Below, one piece after another: positions 15,294 to 23,363 of a DNA stretch of 29,258 nucleotides (its first letter is position 1; every line of letters starts with the position of its first letter). The notes under the pieces were generated by a model. That model was not told the DNA's origin and ran no database searches. It saw nothing but the letters and a program-made list of their open reading frames with translations. Position numbers and translations under genes: made by a program. The stretch comes from an uncultured Arcobacter sp. (GTDB taxonomy: Bacteria; Campylobacterota; Campylobacteria; Campylobacterales; Arcobacteraceae): contig CALMBI010000061.1 of assembly GCA_937860115.1 (NCBI GenBank), forward strand, positions 1-29,258, given 5' to 3'.

Positions 15294-16721
15294 ATGGAAT
15301 CATTAAAAAAAGAGCTAGCGCTTCTTTATAAACAAAAAAAAGAAATCGAAAATAAGATAAAATATTTAGAAAACAAAATTGAAAAAGATTCTACTTTTTC
15401 ATTTGTTTTAAAAGATGCTATTTATATTTCTACTAAAAATCTTTCCCCTTCCTTAGTAACTGAACTCAAAAATTTGGCAACTTTCCCAAATCCACAAATC
15501 AAAATTTTACAAAGTTTACGTAAACCATTTTTTGGAGTACCTACTAAAATTTTTGGATTTGAGTATAAAGATCAGATCTTAAAACTTCCACGTGGACTTA
15601 TGAGAGATGTGATCATTACACTAAATAGATCTCAAATAACCTATCAACTAATAGATGAAAGATTTGAAATAAATGAATCATTTCCAAAACTAAAATTTAC
15701 TCTAAGGGATGAACAAAAAATAGCTATTGAATCAATTGGGAAAAAAGATTTTTCTATATTTGTGGCACCTCCTGGATTTGGTAAGACGCTTATTGCTTCT
15801 AAAATGATAGAACTCAGAGGTGTTAATACTTTAATAATAGTGAATAAAAATATGTTGCTTGACCAATGGGTTGAGAGATTTGGTGATTATCTTGGTATTG
15901 CAAAAAATGATATAGGAATACTTGGAAAAAGTAAAAATACTCTCAATAATCGTTTAGATATAGCAACAATGCAGAGTCTTAAAAATAATCCAAATATTAT
16001 TCAAAATTATTCTTTTGTGATAGTTGATGAGTGTCACCATATTCCAGCACTCACTTTTGAAAATATTATTAAGTCGTTTTATGGGAAATATATATTAGGA
16101 CTCAGTGCTACACCTAAGAGAAAAGATGAGATGGAGCCTATTTTATTTCAACAATTGGGCAATATATCTTATGAGGTAAAATCACAAAAAACAGTTAAAA
16201 AAGTTGTAGAGATAATTAAAAGTGATTTTGAAAGTTGTGTGGAGAGTTTTGGAGATTTGATTAATGAGATCATCCAAAATGAGCAAAGAAATAGGTTGGT
16301 AATAGATCAAATAATATTACACAAAAAAAGAAAAATACTTGTATTAACAGATAGAATAGAACATATTAATATATTATCTCTCATACTTGATCAAGAGAAT
16401 TTACAATATATCTCAATCCATGGGAGTATGCCAAAAAAACAAAAAGAGGAAAATCTATCAAAAATAGAAAAAGCCCATCTTGTTCTGGCTACATCATCAT
16501 ATTTTGGAGAAGGGATCGATTTTCCTCATCTTGATACGATTATCTTTGCAACACCTATCTCATATAGTGGTAGATTGATTCAATATCTTGGAAGGATAGG
16601 GCGTAAAGGTGATGATTGTTTGGCTGTAGATATTTTGGATATCAAAAACAACTTTACAAAAAGTGCTTTTAACAAAAGAAAAGAGGGATATTTAGAGTTG
16701 CATTATAAGATAAAGTTTTAA
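15294..16721 (+). CDS. DEAD/DEAH-family (SF2) helicase, resembling the helicase of TOTE elements
   Basis: 475 residues. A Lys/Glu-rich coiled coil (1-35) precedes a domain (about 40-125) with NLSPSLVTELKNLATFPNPQ and LPRGLMRDV. These recall the N-terminal segment of the XPB/UvsW-like helicases found with primase and nuclease parts in TOTE conflict elements; this is from memory. The helicase core has Walker A APPGFGKT (158-165), DECHH (245-249), SATPKR, and in the second RecA fold GEGIDFPHLD and YLGRIGRKG. All core motifs look intact. No primase, nuclease or methylase lies beside it, so a housekeeping repair role is just as possible as defence. Nine bases after the der hairpin; weak ribosome site, probably read with der. 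Confidence 0.85.
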   Translation: MESLKKELALLYKQKKEIENKIKYLENKIEKDSTFSFVLKDAIYISTKNLSPSLVTELKNLATFPNPQIKILQSLRKPFFGVPTKIFGFEYKDQILKLPRGLMRDVIITLNRSQITYQLIDERFEINESFPKLKFTLRDEQKIAIESIGKKDFSIFVAPPGFGKTLIASKMIELRGVNTLIIVNKNMLLDQWVERFGDYLGIAKNDIGILGKSKNTLNNRLDIATMQSLKNNPNIIQNYSFVIVDECHHIPALTFENIIKSFYGKYILGLSATPKRKDEMEPILFQQLGNISYEVKSQKTVKKVVEIIKSDFESCVESFGDLINEIIQNEQRNRLVIDQIILHKKRKILVLTDRIEHINILSLILDQENLQYISIHGSMPKKQKEENLSKIEKAHLVLATSSYFGEGIDFPHLDTIIFATPISYSGRLIQYLGRIGRKGDDCLAVDILDIKNNFTKSAFNKRKEGYLELHYKIKF

Positions 16722-16778
16722 TTAAATAGAAGCTAATTATAAGTTTTTTTATTCGATTTTCATTTAAGTTAGCACGTG

Positions 16779-16784
16779 TATAAT
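16779..16784 (+). promoter_or_regulatory. Candidate -10 box for the secreted hydrolase gene
   Basis: GTGTATAATTG, 31 bases upstream of the ATG at 16815. Confidence 0.5.
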
Positions 16785-16814
16785 TGATCAAATTTAATTT
16801 TTAAAGGATTGAAA

Positions 16815-17603
16815 ATGATAAAAAAAACTTTATTATCTATTGGTGTTTGCACATTTTTAGTAGGCTCATCATTATTAGGATCAGATCTAAAAACATCTTG
16901 TGAAACAAAAGAAGGAAGTTTTATTTTTGCTGGTGGTGAATGTATCCAATTTTACAAGGCTGATGGTGAAACAAAAGGTGCTCTTAATATTATTATTCAT
17001 GGAAATTGGCCAGAGGGAACAAATACTCTTGGAAGATATGCCCCATTTGCCGATAATATAGCAATGTCAACAGATGTGACTACAGTTGCTGTTGCACTTC
17101 CTGGGTATTCAGAATCATCTACAAATAAACTCCAACCACTTATAAAAAGTCCAAAAGATAAACCATATGCTGCAACAAAAGAGTATGTAGAGTTTTTAAA
17201 TCAATTGGTATCAAATCTAAAAGCAAAATATCATGCACAAAAAATTACATACATAGGGCATAGTGCTGGAGCTATGATGGGTGCTACTTTAAGTGGTATG
17301 AAGCCAGATCTTATTCAAAATATCGCTCTTGCAGGTGGAAGATATAATATTCATGAAGTATCAAAGGAAAAAGGCTTGATTTCAGCAACAGATCTCATAG
17401 ATAAGATGAATAAAAATATGAAAATGGTACTTACGTATGGAACAAAAGATACGATTTCTGAACCAAAAGTCACTACAGATTTTTATAAATTAGCCAAAGA
17501 AAAAGGGCTTGATGTAAAACTTGTAGAAGTAAAAGATGGTGTACATCTTGATCTTGATATGACAGATGAAAATGTTCAAGCAATCGTTGGCATGAACGAA
17601 TAA
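16815..17603 (+). CDS. Secreted alpha/beta-hydrolase family protein
   Basis: 262 residues. A signal peptide covers about 1-23 (KKTLLSIG... SLLGS). The nucleophile elbow is GHSAG with Ser150. By spacing and context the triad may be completed by Asp212 (YGTKDTISE) and His244 (KDGVHLD). IIIHGNWPEG near residue 60 is the usual oxyanion-side strand and loop. Substrate unknown; a periplasmic esterase or lipase-like enzyme fits. The ATG at 16815 is preferred to a TTG six bases earlier because AAAGGA is then at the right distance. It stands alone, with its own promoter and a hairpin after it. Confidence 0.8.
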   Translation: MIKKTLLSIGVCTFLVGSSLLGSDLKTSCETKEGSFIFAGGECIQFYKADGETKGALNIIIHGNWPEGTNTLGRYAPFADNIAMSTDVTTVAVALPGYSESSTNKLQPLIKSPKDKPYAATKEYVEFLNQLVSNLKAKYHAQKITYIGHSAGAMMGATLSGMKPDLIQNIALAGGRYNIHEVSKEKGLISATDLIDKMNKNMKMVLTYGTKDTISEPKVTTDFYKLAKEKGLDVKLVEVKDGVHLDLDMTDENVQAIVGMNE

Positions 17604-17626
17604 AATTTAATATTTTTTCAAAAATT

Positions 17627-17655
17627 ATAGGATGCTATTAGTTATAGTGTCCTAT
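17627..17655 (+). terminator. 12-bp hairpin between the hydrolase gene and hemN
   Basis: ATAGGATGCTAT and ATAGTGTCCTAT pair over 12 bp with two wobble pairs around a five-base loop. It lies 24 bases past the hydrolase stop. There is no T-run after it on the + strand, so it is either a weak terminator or an RNA-stability or regulatory hairpin. Confidence 0.4.
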
Positions 17656-17677
17656 TAGTAATAAAGCAAAAAAACGA

Positions 17678-17683
17678 TAAAAT
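17678..17683 (+). promoter_or_regulatory. Candidate -10 box for hemN
   Basis: CGATAAAATG, 32 bases before the hemN ATG, after a run of A. It resembles the common GATAAAAT -10 form seen elsewhere in this window. Confidence 0.45.
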
Positions 17684-17714
17684 GAATCCTTAAAAATTAG
17701 AATAAAGATATACA

Positions 17715-19082
17715 ATGATAGATTTTAAAAAGTTTGAAAAATATAGTAAACCAGGACCTAGATACACAAGCTATCCTACAGCTCCTGAATTTCATACCAA
17801 TTTCACAGAAGCAGATCTTATCCAAAGATACAAAACTCAAAGTAGCCAAAGACCTCTTTCGCTTTATATTCATATCCCATTTTGCAGAAGTGCATGTTAT
17901 TTTTGTGGATGTAATGTTATTTTTACAAGTAAAGAAGACAAGAAGACAAGATATATCGAATATCTAAAACAAGAACTCGCAATCTTAGCAACTCATCTTG
18001 ATACAAGTAGAACAGTAACTCAAATGCATTTTGGTGGTGGAACTCCAACGTTTTTATCTCCAGAACAACTTGATGATGTGATAACAACCATAAAACAAAC
18101 TTTTCCGAATTTTGCAGATGATGCTGAGATCTCATGTGAAGTGGATCCAAGATATTTTACAGTTGAGCACATGAATGTACTCAAAAAAGGTGGTACAAAT
18201 AGGTTAAGTTTTGGTGTACAAGATATAAATCAACAAGTACAAGAGACAATTCATCGAATTCAACCATTTGAAACAACTGCAAATGTAGTAAAAATTGCAA
18301 GAGAAGCTGGGATCAATTCTGTCAATATTGACTTAATTTATGGGCTTCCATATCAAACAAAAGAGAGTTTTAGAAAAACTATTGAGCAGATTGTGACACT
18401 TAATCCTGATAGACTTGCAGTGTTTAATTATGCTCATGTTCCATGGATGATGAAAACACAGAGAAAATTTGATGAAACAACATTCGCACCACCTGCAACT
18501 AAATTAGAGATACTCAAAGATACTATTGAATTTTTTACATCTAGTGGCTATAAGATGGTTGGAATGGATCACTTTGCAAAACCTGATGATGAGCTTTTTA
18601 TGGCTATCGAAAAAGGGGAACTTCATAGAAATTTCCAAGGATACACAACAAAAGGTGGAGCTGATTTAATTGGGATTGGTGTAACATCGATTGGTGATGG
18701 TGTAGATTACTATGTACAAAACTTCAAAACTTTAGAAGAGTATGAAAATGCAATTGATACTGGACATCTACCTGTATTTAAAGGGTATAGTTTAAGTGAT
18801 GATGATATTTTAAGACAATATGTGATTATGGAACTTATGAGTAACTTTGCACTTGATATGCAAAAAGTAGAAAGTAAATTTGGAATTGTATTTAGAGAAT
18901 ATTTTGCAGATGCACTTTCGATGTTAAAAGAGTTTGAAGATGCTGAACTTATTACTATTAGCGAAAATAAAATTGAAGTAAGCCAAACGGGGACAATGTT
19001 AATTAGAAATATTGCAATGCCTTTTGATGCTTATCTGCATAAAATTCCAGAAGATAAAAGAAGATTTAGTAAAACAATATGA
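17715..19082 (+). CDS. hemN: Oxygen-independent coproporphyrinogen III oxidase
   Basis: Radical-SAM enzyme converting coproporphyrinogen III to protoporphyrinogen IX in haem synthesis without oxygen. The 455 residues match true HemN length. The cluster motif is Cys57-x3-Cys61-x2-Cys64 followed by Cys66 (CRSACYFCGCN), as in E. coli HemN. PGPRYTSYPTAPEF near residue 13, the FGGGTPTFLSPEQL segment and the SAM-binding INSVNIDLIYGLPYQT are present, and the C-terminal HemN domain is complete. The stop overlaps the next gene by four bases (ATGA). The context of a cytochrome c gene in the window fits active haem demand. Confidence 0.96.
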   Translation: MIDFKKFEKYSKPGPRYTSYPTAPEFHTNFTEADLIQRYKTQSSQRPLSLYIHIPFCRSACYFCGCNVIFTSKEDKKTRYIEYLKQELAILATHLDTSRTVTQMHFGGGTPTFLSPEQLDDVITTIKQTFPNFADDAEISCEVDPRYFTVEHMNVLKKGGTNRLSFGVQDINQQVQETIHRIQPFETTANVVKIAREAGINSVNIDLIYGLPYQTKESFRKTIEQIVTLNPDRLAVFNYAHVPWMMKTQRKFDETTFAPPATKLEILKDTIEFFTSSGYKMVGMDHFAKPDDELFMAIEKGELHRNFQGYTTKGGADLIGIGVTSIGDGVDYYVQNFKTLEEYENAIDTGHLPVFKGYSLSDDDILRQYVIMELMSNFALDMQKVESKFGIVFREYFADALSMLKEFEDAELITISENKIEVSQTGTMLIRNIAMPFDAYLHKIPEDKRRFSKTI

Positions 19083-20401
19083 TAAATAATAAATTTGATT
19101 TCACTGCCGTTAGTGATGAATGTATAAAATGTGGAAAGTGCAAACCTGTTTGTACGATATTTAATGTTAACCAAGATGAAACAACATCTCCTAGAGGGTT
19201 CATTGATTTACTTGGTGCTTACAAAAGAGATGAACTTGAGCTTGATTTGGTAGCAAAAGATATTTTTGAGAGTTGCTTTTTGTGTACAAATTGTGTAGAT
19301 GTGTGTCCAAATGATTTGCCAACTGATATGATAATCGAGCAAGTACGAAGTGATATAGCGAAAAAATATGGAATAGCTTGGTATAAAAGGGCATTTTTCT
19401 TCTTGTTACGACACCGAAAGATTATGGATTTTATGGCAAAACTTGGTTGGGTTTTTCAAACTTGTGGAATCAAAATAGATGAGCAAAAAGAAAAAGCAAC
19501 TTTTAGAATTAATCTTCCAATCCAGATGATTCAAGATAGAGCTTTACCATTTGCTAAAAGGGTAAGTTTTCTAAATTCACATCAAGAAAATATCAAGGCA
19601 ACTGCAGAAATTAGTAATACTTATCAGTTACCTAAAAAAAGAGTAGCTATTTTTATAGGTTGTATGGGGAACTATTCATATACAAATATTGGGGAAAGTT
19701 TACTATTAATTTTAGATAGATTAGGACTTGATGCTTTTATTCCAAAAAATCAACTTTGTTGTTCGGCTCCAGCTTATTTTACTGGGGATTTTGATACGGT
19801 TGATTATTTAGTGAAGAAAAATATTGAGTATTTTGAAACTTTTATTGACGATGTTGATGCAATTATTATCCCTGAAGCTACATGTAGTGCGATGATAAAT
19901 ATCGATTGGGAACACTATCTTCATGATCAGCCACAATGGAAAGAGAGAGCAAAAAAACTTGCTCCTAAAGTGTGTATGGCAACAAAATGGCTTGAAAATA
20001 ATACAAATTTAACGGAACTTTTACAATCAACAGGGAAAAAATTTGGAGAACTTGTAACATATCACGACCCTTGTCATGCGAAAAAGATGCAAGGGGTTCA
20101 TAAAGAACCACGAAAACTCTTAGCTCAAAATTATGAGATGAAGGAGATGAGTGATCCAAATAGATGTTGTGGATTTGGTGGAGTTACTATGCAAAGTGAA
20201 AAATACCATTTTGCAAAAGCTGCAGGTGCTCCAAAAGCAGCTATGATACAAGAGACACAAGCTCAGATTGTGAGTGCAGAGTGTAGTGCTTGTAGAATGC
20301 AAATTACAAACTCTTTACATAATGCTAAAGTTGAAGATGTTGTATTTAAAAATCCAATTGAATTAATTGCAGCAAGTTTGATTGAAAAGAGAAATAGCTA
20401 A
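19079..20401 (+). CDS. Iron-sulfur oxidoreductase subunit, GlcF/GlpC/HdrD-like
   Basis: 440 residues. The N-terminus has two 4Fe-4S motifs: Cys15/18/21/25 (CIKCGKCKPVC) and Cys66/69/72/76 (CFLCTNCVDVCP). Two CCG (cysteine-rich) domains follow: GCMGNYSYTNIGE... CCSAPAYFTG, and HDPCHAKK... RCCGFGGVTM. This is the layout of the electron-transfer subunits of glycolate and glycerol-3-phosphate dehydrogenases and of HdrD. No flavoprotein partner is encoded nearby, so the substrate cannot be named. It is translationally coupled to hemN (ATGA) and to lgt (TAATG); a link with haem metabolism is only suggested by position. Confidence 0.85.
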   Translation: MINNKFDFTAVSDECIKCGKCKPVCTIFNVNQDETTSPRGFIDLLGAYKRDELELDLVAKDIFESCFLCTNCVDVCPNDLPTDMIIEQVRSDIAKKYGIAWYKRAFFFLLRHRKIMDFMAKLGWVFQTCGIKIDEQKEKATFRINLPIQMIQDRALPFAKRVSFLNSHQENIKATAEISNTYQLPKKRVAIFIGCMGNYSYTNIGESLLLILDRLGLDAFIPKNQLCCSAPAYFTGDFDTVDYLVKKNIEYFETFIDDVDAIIIPEATCSAMINIDWEHYLHDQPQWKERAKKLAPKVCMATKWLENNTNLTELLQSTGKKFGELVTYHDPCHAKKMQGVHKEPRKLLAQNYEMKEMSDPNRCCGFGGVTMQSEKYHFAKAAGAPKAAMIQETQAQIVSAECSACRMQITNSLHNAKVEDVVFKNPIELIAASLIEKRNS

Positions 20402-21216
20402 TGGAATTTTGGCAATATATTTATTCTCAGTTTAATCCAGTTGCTTTTGATTTGGGTGGTATCAAAGTTCATTGGTATGGAATAATGTATGCTTTAGCTC
20501 TTATTGTAGCTATCTTAATGGCTCATTATATCGTGAAAAAAGACAAGATGGGGATTGAGGCAGATATTTTAGATAATTATATTTGGTGGGCAGAAATAGG
20601 GGTTATACTAGGTGCAAGACTTGGGTATATTTTATTTTATGATCCACATACGAGTTATTATTTAACACATCCTTGGCAAATTTTCAATCCATTTATGGAT
20701 GGAACTTTTGTTGGAATATCTGGTATGAGTTATCATGGAGCCTTAGCTGGATTTATTATAGCGACTATCTTGTTTTGTAAAAAATATAAAGTTAACTTTT
20801 GGTTGATCTCTGATATTGCAGCGATTGCAGTTCCACTTGGATATATTTTTGGTCGAATTGGAAACTTTGTCAATCAAGAGCTTGTAGGACGAGCAACAGA
20901 TGTAAGTTGGGGAATCTATGTCAATGGAGTTTTAAGACATCCATCTCAACTCTATGAAGCAATCTTAGAGGGACTAGTGATCTTTTTAATTATTTATTTC
21001 TATCGAAAATACAAAAAATTTGATGGTGAGCTTGGGATTTTATATGTGATACTCTATTCACTTATGAGAATAGCTGCAGAACAATACAGACAACCAGATG
21101 TACAACTTGGATTTTTGGCTGGAACCTCATGGCTTACAATGGGAATTTTAGTTTCGAGTGGATTTGTTGCGCTAGGACTTTTTTTATATTTTTATAGATT
21201 AAAGCAATCCAAATAA
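20401..21216 (+). CDS. lgt: Prolipoprotein diacylglyceryl transferase
   Basis: Membrane enzyme that moves diacylglycerol from phosphatidylglycerol to the lipobox Cys of prolipoproteins. The 271 residues have about seven membrane helices. Family signatures are HWYGIMYALA near the start, RLGYILFYDP, MSYHGALAGFI with the essential His, and GRIGNFVNQELVGR, followed by HPSQLYEA. Length is normal. It starts inside the stop codon of the Fe-S protein gene and ends a three-gene run begun by hemN. Confidence 0.96.
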   Translation: MEFWQYIYSQFNPVAFDLGGIKVHWYGIMYALALIVAILMAHYIVKKDKMGIEADILDNYIWWAEIGVILGARLGYILFYDPHTSYYLTHPWQIFNPFMDGTFVGISGMSYHGALAGFIIATILFCKKYKVNFWLISDIAAIAVPLGYIFGRIGNFVNQELVGRATDVSWGIYVNGVLRHPSQLYEAILEGLVIFLIIYFYRKYKKFDGELGILYVILYSLMRIAAEQYRQPDVQLGFLAGTSWLTMGILVSSGFVALGLFLYFYRLKQSK

Positions 21217-21220
21217 AAAA

Positions 21221-21248
21221 GTGAAGATAATAACATTTTAATCTTCAC
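21221..21248 (-). terminator. Intrinsic terminator overlapping a stop codon
   Basis: GTGAAGAT (21221-21228) pairs with ATCTTCAC (21241-21248) around a 12-base loop. On the - strand a run of T follows (A-run 21215-21220 on +). The stem uses the last sense codons of the zinc-ribbon gene, and its stop (21238-21240) lies in the loop. Confidence 0.7.
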
Positions 21249-21513
21249 AAGGTGATGAAGCTTCTTTGTAGCCCATCTTTACCGATTCTTCTTCGATTTT
21301 ATTTTTAAGAAGATCGATTCTCCATTTGTGCCTTTGAGCAAATTTTTCAATTTCAGCTTCTCTTTCCTCTTCACTACAAAAAGTATTTATTCTTTTCATA
21401 AAAAGTTTTGGAATTTGAATTGCAATAAGCTGGAAATAATTTTCTTTACAACTTCTAGAACAAAACGCTTTACTCATAGCTATTTTCTTCTTGCAAAATG
21501 GACAGTGTGACAT
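21238..21513 (-). CDS. Small zinc-ribbon protein, YacG-like
   Basis: 91 residues. Four cysteines, Cys4, Cys7, Cys18 and Cys22 (CPFC then FCSRSC), give the CxxC...CxxxC pattern of YacG-type zinc proteins. The rest is helical and charged, and longer than in YacG (65 in E. coli, a DNA gyrase inhibitor). Function is therefore uncertain. AAAGGTT lies before the ATG. The gene begins 13 bases after the stop of the 65-residue gene upstream on the same strand, and probably forms a unit with it. Confidence 0.6.
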   Translation of the reverse strand: MSHCPFCKKKIAMSKAFCSRSCKENYFQLIAIQIPKLFMKRINTFCSEEEREAEIEKFAQRHKWRIDLLKNKIEEESVKMGYKEASSPCED

Positions 21514-21526
21514 TTTTGAACCTTTT

Positions 21527-21724
21527 TTATTTTTGTTTAATTAGGGAAATTTTGTAATACTCAGCATCAGTAATATCATAGATATATTTAGGATCTTTTT
21601 CATGCAAAGCTATTATGTTGACATAATAGAGGTTTTGATAAAGCCAACCATATTGAGTATCTTCGATCTCTTTTAAGACAAACATATCAATAAGCTGTTC
21701 TTTACTTACTATTAACTCTTCCAT
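21527..21724 (-). CDS. Small hypothetical protein (65 residues)
   Basis: Not recognised. Acidic N-terminus (EELIVSKEQLID), a Tyr-rich middle (YGWLYQNLYYVN) and a charged C-terminus; no membrane helix or Cys pair. ATG 21724 has a GGGAAAG ribosome site, better than the TTG 12 bases upstream. The next gene on this strand encodes the zinc-ribbon protein, 13 bases on, which suggests a shared transcript. Confidence 0.5.
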   Translation of the reverse strand: MEELIVSKEQLIDMFVLKEIEDTQYGWLYQNLYYVNIIALHEKDPKYIYDITDAEYYKISLIKQK

Positions 21725-21803
21725 CTGCTTTCCCAATGACTATTAAAAATCATTAATCATTTTTTCGTGGAATTCTAGCTTAAAAAAAAAGTTTTGTCAA
21801 AGT

Positions 21804-22907
21804 TTAAAACATTTTGATAACATAAACAAATATTTCTTTAAGTTTTAGAACATCCTCTATATATATGTATTCATCTATAGCATGAATTGAATCGTTTTTT
21901 ACGCCAAATTCTACAGTATCAATTCCAAATGCGCCAAAATGTCTTGCATCACTTGTGCCACCTGCTGTACTGTTTTTAGTTTTTATTGAAGTGATCATTT
22001 TTATTGCTACTGTTATATCCTTGACAATTTTACTCTCTTTATTTGTCATAAAAGGATATGAACCTTGAGTAAGTCTTAAACTATAAGGAATGCCCTTAAA
22101 TTTTTGATCTATAAATTCTACAATCTCTTTTTGCGTGGTTTTTGTTGAGTTTCTTACATTAAACATCAAATTTAGGTTATTAGGAGTGACATTTGTGACT
22201 TGCATACCAGCTCTAATATCTGTGAGTACTAATTTGCTTGGTGCAAAATACTCATCACCATTATCTAGATTTACTCCAGCTATTTGAGGTAAAATAGGTG
22301 CGATGAGTTCAATTGGATTGATACTTTTTTCTGGATATGCCGCATGCCCTTGTTTCCCTTGAATTTCTAGATATCCATTGATACTTCCTCTTCTACCTAC
22401 TTTAATTGCATCTCCAAAAATCTCTTCACAAGTGGGTTCCGCTACTATGGCACTAGTTGGTAAAAAATTGATCGATTTTAGATGCTCTAAGACTTTTATA
22501 GTGCCATATGTTCCTTCCCCTTCTTCATCAGAAGTCAAAAGTATTGAAAGTGTACCATTAAAATTTTCTGCATGTTTGCAAGCATACAAAAATGCAGCAA
22601 CCCCACTTTTCATATCTTGTGTACCTCTGGCGATGATTTTTCCATCTATGATATCTGCTGCAAATGGATCAACACTCCAACCACTTCCTGTTGGGACCAC
22701 ATCGATATGTCCTGCAAAACAAAGATGTTCTTGTGATTCTTTTGAAAATTCTTTGTAGTAAAATCTATTTTTAGTATCTTCTATATCAATATAGATCGTT
22801 TTCCAATCATCTCCTAAATACTCACTAATAAAATCAAATGCACCATCATCATCTGGTGTGATTGATTTAAAACGTAGTAGTTTTTGAAAGAGTTCAGTAG
22901 TATCCAT
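21804..22907 (-). CDS. dapE: Succinyl-diaminopimelate desuccinylase
   Basis: Zinc-dependent M20 hydrolase releasing LL-diaminopimelate and succinate in lysine and peptidoglycan synthesis. The 367 residues show His67-x-Asp69 in GHIDVVPTG, bridging Asp98 in RGTQDMKSG, and the Glu128-Glu129 pair in TSDEEGEG. The dimerisation domain (GRRGSINGYLEIQGKQGHAAYP) and the C-terminal metal-binding half with TAGGTSDARHF follow. AAAGGA precedes the ATG. It is divergent from the gene at 23005. Confidence 0.95.
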   Translation of the reverse strand: MDTTELFQKLLRFKSITPDDDGAFDFISEYLGDDWKTIYIDIEDTKNRFYYKEFSKESQEHLCFAGHIDVVPTGSGWSVDPFAADIIDGKIIARGTQDMKSGVAAFLYACKHAENFNGTLSILLTSDEEGEGTYGTIKVLEHLKSINFLPTSAIVAEPTCEEIFGDAIKVGRRGSINGYLEIQGKQGHAAYPEKSINPIELIAPILPQIAGVNLDNGDEYFAPSKLVLTDIRAGMQVTNVTPNNLNLMFNVRNSTKTTQKEIVEFIDQKFKGIPYSLRLTQGSYPFMTNKESKIVKDITVAIKMITSIKTKNSTAGGTSDARHFGAFGIDTVEFGVKNDSIHAIDEYIYIEDVLKLKEIFVYVIKMF

Positions 22908-22938
22908 GATGATCCTTTAAATAGTGAAAATTGGCGGG

Positions 22939-22944
22939 ATTATA
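22939..22944 (-). promoter_or_regulatory. Candidate -10 box for dapE
   Basis: CGATATAATCCC on the - strand, 31 bases before the dapE ATG. Confidence 0.5.
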
Positions 22945-22966
22945 TCGTTTTTTAGTTTTGTTTAGA

Positions 22967-22972
22967 TAAAAT
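22967..22972 (+). promoter_or_regulatory. Candidate -10 box for the 111-residue gene and fabL
   Basis: TTTAGATAAAATG, 32 bases before the ATG at 23005 and divergent from the dapE promoter box. Confidence 0.45.
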
Positions 22973-23004
22973 GTAAAACATTTAAACAATAGGAGAAAAG
23001 ATAA

Positions 23005-23340
23005 ATGCAATTAGAAATTACACCAGAAATGATCTTATCACAATTAGAATATACAATTAATGAATCATCTTTAGAACAAGTACAAAAAGCGATCGAAAAT
23101 ACAAAAGGGTTTGTAAACTTTGCAAAACATTTAGTGAGTTTGAACGATAATTTAAAGCATATGGATGCTTTTGTAGCACTTTCAAATACATCAGAACACT
23201 TTAAAATTAAATCAGAAAATAAAAATGAAGCGATGCTTCAAGAGTTTCATGAAACAGTCAAAAAATGGAGTGATAAATATAATATAAGTTTAGAAACTAT
23301 TCCAAATAAATCAGTGTATTATATTTTAGGTATTAAATAA
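23005..23340 (+). CDS. Hypothetical protein (111 residues) upstream of fabL
   Basis: Not recognised. It reads as a soluble, mostly helical protein (QLEITPEMILSQLEYTINES..., KKWSDKYNISLETIPNK) with no Cys, signal peptide or membrane segment. AATAGGAG is well placed before the ATG. It ends 23 bases before fabL and probably shares its transcript with fabL and pgsA. I recall a conserved protein of this kind in Campylobacterota but no function for it. Confidence 0.6.
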   Translation: MQLEITPEMILSQLEYTINESSLEQVQKAIENTKGFVNFAKHLVSLNDNLKHMDAFVALSNTSEHFKIKSENKNEAMLQEFHETVKKWSDKYNISLETIPNKSVYYILGIK

Positions 23341-23363
23341 TAAATTAAGAGAGGAAATAATAG

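Noticed and set aside
16809..16814. TTG start for the secreted hydrolase
   Set aside because: Too close to AAAGGA; ATG 16815 has the right spacing and begins a normal signal peptide.
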